64,000 bases of DNA from Aequorivita sp. HC6-5 (GTDB lineage: Bacteria; Bacteroidota; Bacteroidia; Flavobacteriales; Flavobacteriaceae): contig CAJJCS010000003.1 of the NCBI GenBank assembly GCA_905182755.1, forward strand, positions 1-64,000, written 5' to 3'. Below are positions 1-8,407 of this stretch, piece after piece. The stretch's first letter is position 1; every line of letters begins with the position of its first letter. Both the position numbers and the translations under genes were made by a program. The notes below the pieces were generated by a model. That model worked only from the letters and a program-made list of their open reading frames with translations, did no database searches and had not been told where the DNA came from.

Positions 1-1
1 A

Positions 2-406
2 CTTCAAGAAAGGTTAGAGAAAATTATTGAGAGAAGAGGTGAAGAGGTAGATGATACCTATGCACTTTTATGCAGCATAATGAGTGACCTAAATGAAGCC
101 CAAGATTTAGAGGAGTCTTCTGACCTATCAATGGGTGAAAGGGCTATTAGTCAGCTCTTAAGAGAGAAGTTAGATAATGAGGAGCTTGTTTCTGTCATTA
201 CGAATGAAATTAACGAGATTGTGGTTTCATATACCAACGATTTTAATAATTGGCAGCAAAAACAAATGGTTGTTGACAGGATTAGGGTAGATATAATCAA
301 AAGATTAGTTGGACTATCTAAATTACATTCTGCTATCAACAAACAAACTGTAGATTATATTCCTTTTGCCGAGCAGTTAATGAAGTATATCATTCAGCAC
401 TACTAA
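2..406 (+). CDS. hsdR: Type I restriction endonuclease subunit R, C-terminal part (cut by left edge)
   Basis: The reading frame is open to the left edge, so the ATG at 80 in the ORF track is internal. About 134 residues are visible. They are helical and charged and end in a segment with WQQKQMVVDRIRVDIIKRL, which resembles the C-terminal helical domain (DUF3387-like) of HsdR, the ATP-dependent translocase and nuclease subunit of type I restriction-modification systems. The motor and nuclease domains lie outside the window, so the call rests on this tail and on context. The next gene is a YgjP/DUF45 metallohydrolase, a family often placed directly after hsdR, and here its start overlaps the hsdR stop by one base. 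Other nucleases with a similar tail cannot be excluded. Confidence 0.65.
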   Translation, partial: LQERLEKIIERRGEEVDDTYALLCSIMSDLNEAQDLEESSDLSMGERAISQLLREKLDNEELVSVITNEINEIVVSYTNDFNNWQQKQMVVDRIRVDIIKRLVGLSKLHSAINKQTVDYIPFAEQLMKYIIQHY

Positions 407-1108
407 TGGAAGAGCAGGTATTAAACATAAAGGGTGTTGAGGTGACTTTATTTCGAAGTCAAAAAGCGAAGAGTTTAAACATAACTATCAAGCCCTTTAC
501 TGGTGTTCGTGTATCTGTTCCTGTTTCAATTAGTTTTAAAAAAGCAAAACAAGCTACTGAGGAGCGTATAGATTGGATCAAGAAACATCTATCAAAGATG
601 CAAAAGGCAGAAGATCAATTTACTGTTTTTAATTTAGACACTAAGTTCCAAACCAGGTCTCATCATTTAGAGCTGAAAATTTCAGATACGGATACACTAA
701 AATCAGTTGTAAGAAATAATAAAATTACTATTTCAATACCTCAATCCAAGAAAGTTGAGGACGCTGAGGTACAAAATGAAATTAGAAAAGCCATAGAGCG
801 TGCCTGGAGAAAAGAAGCCAAGGAATACCTCCCAAAAAGAGTTGAAGAGTTAGCGTCAAAGCACAAGTTTGATTACAAGAAAGTTGCCGTCAAGAACTCT
901 AAAACAAGATGGGGGAGCTGCTCCTTTGATAATAGCATTAACCTAAGCTTGCACCTTATGCGATTGCCTGATCATTTAGCTAGATTATGTTATTCTCCAC
1001 GAGCTGGTTCATACTAAGATTAAAAACCACAGTAGGGATTTCTGGCAGCTCTTAGACATCGTTTCTGGTAACGCAAAGAAGTTAGATAGAGAGGTTATAG
1101 GATTGTAG
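406..1108 (+). pseudogene. YgjP/DUF45-family zinc metallohydrolase, frameshifted
   Basis: This gene would encode a SprT/M48-like metal-dependent hydrolase of about 234 residues, the usual size for the family. The N-terminal part is intact, including SKTRWGSC, the conserved segment just before the zinc site. Near 985 one extra T moves the frame, so the tracked ORF ends at 1017 with a meaningless tail. The shifted frame continues with YVILHELVHTKIKNHSRDFW and stops at 1108, and this contains the zinc-binding HELVH. The two halves join into one normal protein, so this is either a single-base sequencing error or a recent mutation that would remove the active site. It is coupled to the upstream hsdR tail, and its role in restriction loci is not established. 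Confidence 0.85.
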
Positions 1109-1142
1109 AATACAGATATATTAAAGTTTTAGCTTCAAGACA

Positions 1143-1260
1143 TAGGGGATAACCCCTACGCCACATTTTACACTCCCTAACAAAACATGGGGTTAACAAA
1201 AACGTTAGCCCTTTGTTTTTGTGGGGTTAGAAAGGGTTTTGATGTGTTGGAACGGTGGAC
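1143..1260. repeat. Intergenic inverted repeats after the YgjP gene
   Basis: The stretch from 1109 to 1304 has no gene. It contains a short perfect inverted repeat, TAGGGG-ATAA-CCCCTA (1143-1158), and a second stem made of ACAAAAAC and GTTTTTGT (around 1197-1222). Either could act as a weak terminator behind the restriction genes. The block ends with GTGTTGGAACGGTGGACAGG (about 1241-1260), which is related to a sequence upstream of the orphan gene at 2673. No integrase or transposase end is recognisable. Confidence 0.35.
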
Positions 1261-1304
1261 AGGTTAAAATTATATAAATTATTTATATATTTAACATAGA
1301 TTAA

Positions 1305-2538
1305 AAATCAAATTATTATAGTGTTGAGCGAGTTGCTAAAGAATGTTTTGAAGATCTTGATGATGTTACTGTCCATATAGATCCCGATGATTATGCAACA
1401 AAATCATACTTAAAAGAAAAGAATGAAGAAGCTTACAATCATGTATTTAAAGTTCATTAGGAAAAAACGGACCATAAAGAAAAAATTCGGAATTATGATA
1501 ATGACAAATATATCCATTATTCAAGTCCATCAAGTGATTTATTCTTCTGTCAACTTGAGACTGTTGACGATGATGAAAAGAATCCAAATAACTACAATTG
1601 GATTATTAGATATAAAGATGCTGACTGGAGTTTAAAGTTAATGGGAGTTAAGCATAAGAGTTATCATCATGTTAATTTGTTTCCAGTTAATTCTAATTTT
1701 TTTACTAAAATTGGAGATAGTATTGGTGATGTTATAATTGATGATTCTAAAAAATCAATATCATTTGTGAATTTTAATGATTTCAACTTACAAAAAGACA
1801 AAAATTTACTTAAAGAGTTTTCTTTTATGGTAATTGGTTTTTGTCAAAAATGGGTTGATTTGTATGCCACACAGATTCAATCCATGGATCGGCCCCTGGT
1901 TTTCACAAACCAATGTTTTAAGTGAATTAGATAAAGATGGAAATGGTGAAGTTGATGTAATTGAAGGAAATGACTTTAACTTATTACTTAAAAAACATCA
2001 AAAGAGTATTGTAGAGGTGGATAGAAACTACGTTCAACAATTTGTTAAAGTATCATCTTATTTAAAAACAAAAAAAGGAAATATTCAATCCATATTTAAT
2101 TCCATAAAAGACACACCTAATCAAGAGGTATTAAATGAATATGTTGAGATATTAAAGGGTGAAATTCATACTTATAATCTTATTCTATTTAATTCTCTTA
2201 AACATGATTGTATCTTTAGTGGAAGATGATATGATTACATTTTATGAAATCCATGAAATGTTTGATACATTAAACATGTTTGATTCAAAACATGAAAAGG
2301 ATGTATCACAAAAACTTACAAATATTGGAGATGGGTTAGAAAGTTTAATGTATGAAATAAGAGATATGGGTAATCAAATATCTAATTCAATTGATGAACT
2401 TAGTTATGTAACTGAACAATCTAACCAACAACTACAAATCAACTAAGTGAAATAGATTCTACTATGAAAGTAGGAAACTTAATTAGTACCATAAACACAT
2501 ACCAAAACTACAAGAGTTTTTTAAATAACTCCCTATAG
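1305..2538 (+). pseudogene. Broken gene for an EF-hand-loop, coiled-coil protein of unknown function
   Basis: Four short ORFs (1423-2446) are pieces of one coding stretch that changes frame several times. The frame from 1305 has no ATG and meets a TAG at 1458. It continues to about 1890, where an extra C in a CCCC run shifts it. The next frame carries DKDGNGEVDVIE, a textbook 12-residue EF-hand calcium loop. Near 2205 an extra A shifts it again, and near 2437 a missing A shifts it into a last frame ending at 2538. Joined, the product is about 400 residues, with a helical, coiled-coil-like C-terminus containing SNSIDELSYVTEQSNQQLQ. The first 50 codons, with DDVTVHIDPDD, resemble the end of a cation-diffusion transporter, so that part may be a separate remnant. 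Function unknown. Confidence 0.55.
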
Positions 2539-2672
2539 TATAAAACCCTTGCAGAAATGTGAGGTGTCGGAATGTAGGACAAGAGAATGTCATTTCATTT
2601 ATATATTTTTAATCTGAGAATTAAAATTGAGAATTAACAATACCAGTATGAGGTTTAACACAGATAATTAAT

Positions 2673-3032
2673 ATGAATCCACAAGAATTAACTAAAAAAC
2701 ATTTAACAGAAGATCAAAATCATATAATTAAAGTAACTCTTCATAAAAAAGAAACACTTTACAGCATCTTGAAGTGGTGGAAAACATTGAGTAAATCTGA
2801 TACAATTGGTGATTTAGATAATGTAAATGGAAATACTGCACTAATTCATATAAAATTAGGTAGTAACACTTACTATATCAATGCAGATTCAAATAAAAAT
2901 GGTGTGTCTATTTTCTTAAAAAACAAGGCAAATTCTTGGATTTTGATTGAAAATGAAAATGGAACAAAAAATAAGATAACAAATAATAAAAATAAGGAAC
3001 CTATCACAGGATTCTATATCTACAAAAGGTAA
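2673..3032 (+). CDS. Orphan hypothetical protein (119 aa)
   Basis: This is an intact, AT-rich ORF with an ATG start and no signal peptide or membrane segment. The product is basic and polar, with many Asn and Lys residues and a possible beta-rich core (ALIHIKLGSNTYYINADSN). I recognise no family. It stands alone in the island between the broken EF-hand gene and the tmRNA. A sequence related to one ahead of the preceding gene lies about 100 bases upstream. Base composition matches the rest of the island rather than the housekeeping genes to the right. It may be a small accessory or defence-island gene, but nothing in the sequence shows a function. Confidence 0.5.
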   Translation: MNPQELTKKHLTEDQNHIIKVTLHKKETLYSILKWWKTLSKSDTIGDLDNVNGNTALIHIKLGSNTYYINADSNKNGVSIFLKNKANSWILIENENGTKNKITNNKNKEPITGFYIYKR

Positions 3033-3289
3033 TTTGATTTTACATTAGCGTTTACTAACAATAGACATCCATAACCTCAATGTAATACATCATCTCACGA
3101 AGACCTTGCCCCAAAAGAAAAGTGATATTATTTAGATATGGGGGGTGTTGGTTTTTAGAGTAGCTAGGTCAGATTTTTTAGGTTTTTTATTGGAGTATTC
3201 CAGATCCTCATCAGGTTATTAGAATATAACCTTAATAACAGGTGATACATTGCTGGCTGTACAATAATCGTACATATTATTAGATACAC
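3033..3289. other. Gene-free stretch between island and tmRNA, with inverted repeats
   Basis: No credible ORF is seen on either strand. The right half holds several small inverted repeats: GGTTAT/ATAACC (3214-3231), GTTATTA/TAATAAC (3215-3239) and TGTAC/GTACA (3258-3274). Such clusters can be recombinase arm sites at an island border, which fits the position beside ssrA. However, no second attachment copy is visible in this window, so that reading is inference. Confidence 0.35.
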
Positions 3290-3328
3290 GAAACCCTAAC
3301 TAATTGATTATAAATTAGTTGGGTTTTA
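3290..3328 (-). terminator. Hairpin terminator behind ssrA
   Basis: An inverted repeat, AAACCCTAACTAATT against AAATTAGTTGGGTTT with a six-base loop, lies directly downstream of the tmRNA 3' end on the minus strand. The stem is AT-rich. A short T run follows it in the plus direction and GGGTTT in the minus direction, so it may also end transcription from the island. Confidence 0.6.
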
Positions 3329-3334
3329 ATTTAG

Positions 3335-3730
3335 TGGAGTCGGAGGGATTCGAACCCTCGTCCAAACGTGTACTATTACAGCCTTCTACATGTTTAGTTT
3401 TTGTTTAAATTTTCGAGCAATTGCCGGCCAAAAACCACCAACGCATGCCTTATCCTAACTTAGATGTCTTGAGGGCGTCTAGACACCACCCTCAATAGGT
3501 TTACTTTTACGAAGTCACTATATCAAAAACCGTAAACCAAGGTGTTTGAGTGACTTCCTGCTTGTCTACCTTGTAGACCGAGGCGTAATCCTACTATAAT
3601 TCGGATTATGCAGCTAGGGCGTAGTTATTCTCGCCGTTTAAAAGTATGAAAAATGAGATTTAAGAGCTGTTTTCCAGCGCTCTACATGCTTACCATACTA
3701 GTGAACCCGCTGTCAAAACCAGTCGACCCC
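3335..3730 (-). ncRNA. ssrA: Transfer-messenger RNA (tmRNA)
   Basis: Read on the minus strand, the RNA begins GGGGUCGACUGG and ends CGACUCCA, so a seven-pair tRNA-like acceptor stem forms with one G-U pair. The 3' part has the T-arm GGTTCGAATCC. CCA is not encoded. The internal reading frame at 3606-3635 encodes GENNYALAA followed by TAA, a tag of the Bacteroidota type with the protease-recognised LAA end. Length is 396 nt, normal for one-piece tmRNA. It rescues stalled ribosomes and tags the unfinished proteins for proteolysis. The AT-rich accessory island abuts its 3' end, and ssrA 3' ends are common integration sites for islands and prophages. Confidence 0.97.
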
Positions 3731-3778
3731 GTTATAAAAATACAAAGCCAAAGGCCTTACACTTTTTTGTTCACCCTT

Positions 3779-3803
3779 AAAAAACACCAACAAAGTGTTT
3801 TTT
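3779..3803. repeat. Hairpin between ssrA and the dehydrogenase gene
   Basis: AAAAAACAC and GTGTTTTTT form a perfect nine-base stem around a seven-base loop, followed by A/T runs. It lies in the 185-bp gap between the divergent ssrA and dehydrogenase genes, upstream of both, so its role is unclear. A terminator or leader structure is possible. Confidence 0.35.
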
Positions 3804-3915
3804 AAAAACAAAGTACCACTATAAAAAGCAATCATGCGCTTTAAAAGTGGTCTGTAAAGATACACGAAAAACCCTATCTTTACCACCATAGTTTAAAATT
3901 CAAAAAAGACATCAA

Positions 3916-5312
3916 ATGCCAATCACTTTTGCCATTATAAAAGAACGTAAAAACCCCCCAGATAGAAGGGTTGTTTTCTCTCCTAGTAAATTAAAACAAG
4001 CAGCAGCGCAGTATCCAGATGCCCGCTTTATAGTAGAGTCTAGTGATGTGCGCATCTTTCCAGACCAAGCCTACAAAGATGCTGGCTTTGAGGTGTTGCA
4101 AGATATAAGCCAAGCAGATGTACTTATTGGCGTTAAAGAAGTACCCATAGACGCGCTCCTGCCTAATAAAAAGTATTTCTTTTTTAGCCATACCATAAAA
4201 AAACAACCCTACAACAGAGCCCTTTTACAAGCCATGCTTGCCAAAAACATAGAATTGTATGACCATGAAACCATCACAAGACCAAATGGCGCGCGCCTTA
4301 TTGGCTTTGGTAGGTACGCCGGTTTGGTAGGAGCCTACAACGGCTTTAGAGCCCTAGGGCTCAGAGATGGTCTTTTTGATTTGCCTAAGGTAGAGCACTT
4401 GCCAGATCTAGACGGGGTAAAAGCAGCCCTTGATACCATCACCCTGCCACCTATTAAAATTGTATTGTCTGGAACAGGAAAAGTTGCCAAAGGAGCCAAA
4501 GAAATTCTAGATCATTTAAATATACCTGAGGTTTCAGACACCGTCTACCTAACAAAGTGAGTTATACCCATCCCGTGTATACCATGCTAGATGTCATGCA
4601 CTACAACAAACGCCAAGACGGCGCAAAAGGATCTATACAAGAGTTTTTTAAAGACCCTTCAGGCTACCAGAGTAATTTTATGCCCTACGCCAAAGAGTCT
4701 CACTATTTTATAGCTGGGCATTTCTACGGCAATGGCGCTCCTTATTTATTTACCAGAGAAGACGCAAAAAACAAAGACTTTACAATTAACTTAATTGCAG
4801 ATATTTCCTGTGATATAGACGGCCCTGTGGCCGCCACCATAAAAGCATCTACCATTGCCAATCCCTTTTATGGCTACGACCCAATTCAAGAAAAAGAGGT
4901 TGCCTTTAACGCACCTGGCGCCATTACCATGATGGCCGTAGATAACCTGCCGTGTGAGCTTCCCAAAGACGCCAGTGAAGGTTTTGGAGATATGTTTTTA
5001 GAGCATGTAATACCTGCTTTTTTTAACGGTGATAGCCAAGGCATTCTCTCTCGCGCACAAATGACCTCAAAAGATGGAGCCCTTACTCCAAATTTTAAAT
5101 ACCTCCAAGATTATGAAAACCGAAGACAAAGACATGCCTATAAAAAGTATTATAAGGTTAACCAGTATTATGATGATAATTGGTTTGCTAATTTTCTTTA
5201 CTTTTTGCTGAAAATATGCATTGTTGTCCATGAACTAGGTTACTACACTAGACAAGTGTTAAGAGCTAAACAAGTTTTATTCATTTACGGTTACAGTATC
5301 TTCCACGGCTAA
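3916..5312 (+). pseudogene. Alanine/lysine (saccharopine) dehydrogenase-like NAD(P)-dependent oxidoreductase, frameshifted
   Basis: Two ORFs (3916-4560 and 4557-5312) make one protein of the AlaDH/saccharopine dehydrogenase superfamily of about 400 residues. The N-terminal part has KERKNPPDRRVVFSP, YFFFSHTIKKQPYN and the Rossmann start KIVLSGTGKVAKGAKEIL. The C-terminal part has YIAGHFYGNGAPYLFTRED, ADISCDIDGPVA and VDNLPCELPKDASEGFG. The frame changes near 4556 in an AAA run where one A appears to be missing. The expected family end is close to FKYLQDY at about 5117. The following 65 codons are open but do not look like this family, and they overlap a likely start of the next gene. Many relatives in Flavobacteria are annotated as lysine or saccharopine dehydrogenases; the substrate is not shown here. 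Confidence 0.82.
5137..5158. repeat. 22-bp direct repeat, left copy
   Basis: CCTATAAAAAGTATTATAAG plus GT occurs here, inside the predicted signal-peptide region of the HYR protein, and again at 10554-10575 over the kdsA stop codon. The two copies bracket the whole surface-protein locus. Confidence 0.85.
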
Positions 5313-7631
5313 CGTTTTGTCTAGCAATCCAGCCAAATACTACATCACCTTCTGTAGAGAGTACTCTAGCCTTAGACATTGAGTGTCCAGTTTCTTTTAC
5401 AGAGTCTGCAACACCTTCTTGTGAGTTTATACTCCCAGATTATACAGCTCTTGCCAGTATTACTGGAGCAGGGGCAGAGCCAGTGATTACCCAATCACCA
5501 CTGCCATCTTCTTTATATGGTCTTGGTACCATCACCGTTACCTTAACTGCCAATGACGGTACTAGTGAGGTTTCTTGTTCTTTTGATGTGCAGGTGATAG
5601 ATACCACTTCACCTTCTTTAACCTGTCCTGTAGATCAGTTTGCAGTAACAGATGAAAATTGCGAGTTTATCATCCCAGATTATACACCCCTTGGTAGCGC
5701 TGTAGATTTTTGTAGTGCAGGTACTATACCAGTTACTCAAAATCCAGCACCAGGAACGGTAGTTTCTCAAAACACAATGATTTTTTTGCAAGCCACAGAT
5801 AGCAACGGTAACACAGGAGCCTGTACCTTTAATGTTATTTTAAGTGATGTGATTGCGCCTTCTATAGTGTGCCCACAAGATATAGAAGAGATGGCAACCA
5901 TAGATTGTTTGTTTACCATCCCAGATTATACCTCTCTTGCCAACGCTAATGATAACTGCTCCACTGTTTTGGTTACACAAACCCCAGCGGTAGGTACGCA
6001 GGTTGGTATAGGAGTAACACAAATTACATTAACAGCAAGTGATGGAGCTAATACCACATCTTGTGTTTTTAATATTACAGTGCTTGATACATCACCACCT
6101 ATAGTTACTTGCCCTGAAAATCAAATTGAAGACTATGACGTTAATTGCCAGTTTATACTTCCAGATTACACATCTCTAGCTACCATTACAGATACCTGTT
6201 ACCCAGGTCCTTTTACAGTTACCCAGGTACCCGCGCCAGGAACTTTAATTACTGGTAATGTTTCTGTAGCTATTAACGCCACAGATAACGCCGGTAACAC
6301 AGGGTCTTGTTCTTTTATGGTTTTGCAAAATGATGTAATACCACCTACCATAACATGCCCTTCAAACCAAATAGAGGAGGTAAACGCAGCAAATTGTATG
6401 TTTATCATTCCAGATTATACTGCCTTAGCCACCGCTCAAGATGGATGTAATGACCAAGTTGTTATTACTCAATCTCCTGCCCCTGGTACTCAAGTGGGTC
6501 TTGGAGCAACTACCATTACCCTTACCGCTAGTGACGGGTTTAACACTGCAGATTGCACCTTCGAGATTGAAGTTCAAAACACAACCACTCCAAATGCGGT
6601 ATGTCGTGCACCTTTTAATCTGCCATTAAACGCAGATGGTACTGCAACCCTCTCGCCCTCACAGGTAGATGGAGGATCAAACGCTTATTGTGATATCGCC
6701 TCTATGAGTATAGATATCACAACTTTTAACTGTGATGATTTAGGCCCACACCCAGTAACCCTTACCATTATAGATACCAACGGAAATACAAGCTCTTGTA
6801 CCACAACAGTTACTATTACAGATCCATTATTTGCTTGTAATGAGCTTCCGACCGCACTATGTCAAGCTTTAGTTGTTTCTGCCAATGCAAACTGCGAGGG
6901 CGAAGCTACTGCTCAAGATTTTGACAATGGATCCTTTGATCCAGATAACACTCCATTTACGATCACTGTATCTCCACAAGGGCCATACCCACTAGGTACC
7001 ACAACTGTTGTTTTAACCATTGATGATGGTGAGTATACAGATAGCTGTGATACAACCATTACAGTTGTAGATACAACCGCGCCAAGTTTAACCTGTCTAG
7101 AAAACCAGGTGGTAACAGTAGATACTGCTTGCTCTTATGTAGTGCCAAATTACCTATCTCAGGTAACAGCCCAAGATAATTGTGGTGTTGTTTCTCTCTT
7201 ACAAAGCCCACTGCCAGGAACTACTGTTTCTACAGGAGTTACTCAAATCACAATAACAGCAAATGATGGTGTAAACCAAAGTGTGTGTACTTTTACCCTT
7301 ACCGTTGAAGATGTAATAGCACCTACTGCTATTTGTCAAAACATCATACTACCTCTAGATAGTAATGGTCTTGCGAGTATCGCCACTAGTGATATTGATT
7401 TTGGTAGTTCAGATAACTGTGGCAGCATTACTTCAAGTTTAGATCTTACCACATTTACCTGTGATGACATAGGAGATAATAATTATATTAACCATTACAG
7501 ACCAAGGCGGGCTTCAAAGTACTGCTACTGCTATTGTAACGGTTGTAGATACAATGGCTCCGCAGGTTGTTTGTTTAGACATTACACTTATATTAGATGA
7601 AAATGGCCAAGTAAATATCACCCCTCAAGAC

Positions 7632-7702
7632 ATTGACGCGGGTAGCACAGATAATTGTGGTATAGTATCTTATAGTATAGATACCACTAGTTTTGATTGT
7701 TC
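7632..7702 (+). repeat. 71-bp perfect repeat in the HYR gene, copy 1
   Basis: These 71 bases encode part of a GSTDNCGIVSYSIDTTSFDC module and are identical to 8337-8407. Perfect identity at third codon positions indicates recent duplication or gene conversion, or assembly collapse, within the repeat array. Confidence 0.85.
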
Positions 7703-8336
7703 TAGCAGTGGTCAAAACTTTGTAACCCTTACTGTTACAGACGCCTCTGGAAATACAAATTCTTGTACAACTAGTGTAACTGTTATAGATCAAACTGCGC
7801 CAACTCTTACCTGTCTTGAAGACCAGTTAGAAACCCTAGACACTGCATGTTCTTTTGTTGTACCAAATTATGTACCTTCTTTAATAGCCTCAGATAATTG
7901 TAATACCCTTACCGTTACTCAAAACCCATTACCTGGTACGGTCTTAACTGCTGGTACAACCACCGTTACCGTTACAGCATCTGATGGAAGCTTTGATACT
8001 CTGTGTAGCTTTACTATTATTGTTACAGACCAAACAGCTCCTACAGCTATATGTCAAAACATTATACTACCTCTAGATCAAAATGGTCTTGCAAGTATCG
8101 CTACCACAGATATTGATTTTGGTAGCTCAGACAATTGTGGTAGCATTATATCTAGTCTAGATAGTACTACTTTTTCTTGTAATGACCTTGGAGATAACTT
8201 AGTTGTTCTTACCATTACAGATCAAGGTGGGCTTACAAGCACATGTAACGCTATGGTAACTGTAGTAGATACCTTGGCACCTCAAATTTTTACTCAAGAC
8301 ATTATTGTGTATCTAGACGCCAATGGACAAGTATCA

Positions 8337-8407
8337 ATTGACGCGGGTAGCACAGATAATTGTGGTATAGTATCTTATAGTATAGATACCACTAGTTTTG
8401 ATTGTTC
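8337..8407 (+). repeat. 71-bp perfect repeat in the HYR gene, copy 2
   Basis: Identical to 7632-7702. Just upstream this copy lacks five codons (TPQDI) present in copy 1, so the module is shorter but stays in frame. Confidence 0.85.

Noticed and set aside
1305-1460. Cation diffusion facilitator C-terminus as a separate gene
   Set aside because: Only about 25 residues resemble one and the same frame continues past the TAG into the EF-hand gene; the evidence is too thin for a separate feature.
3290-3328. CCCTAAC...GTTGGGT as an integron attC site
   Set aside because: It is a simple terminator stem behind ssrA. The outer box does not fit RYYYAAC and no integrase or cassette series is present.
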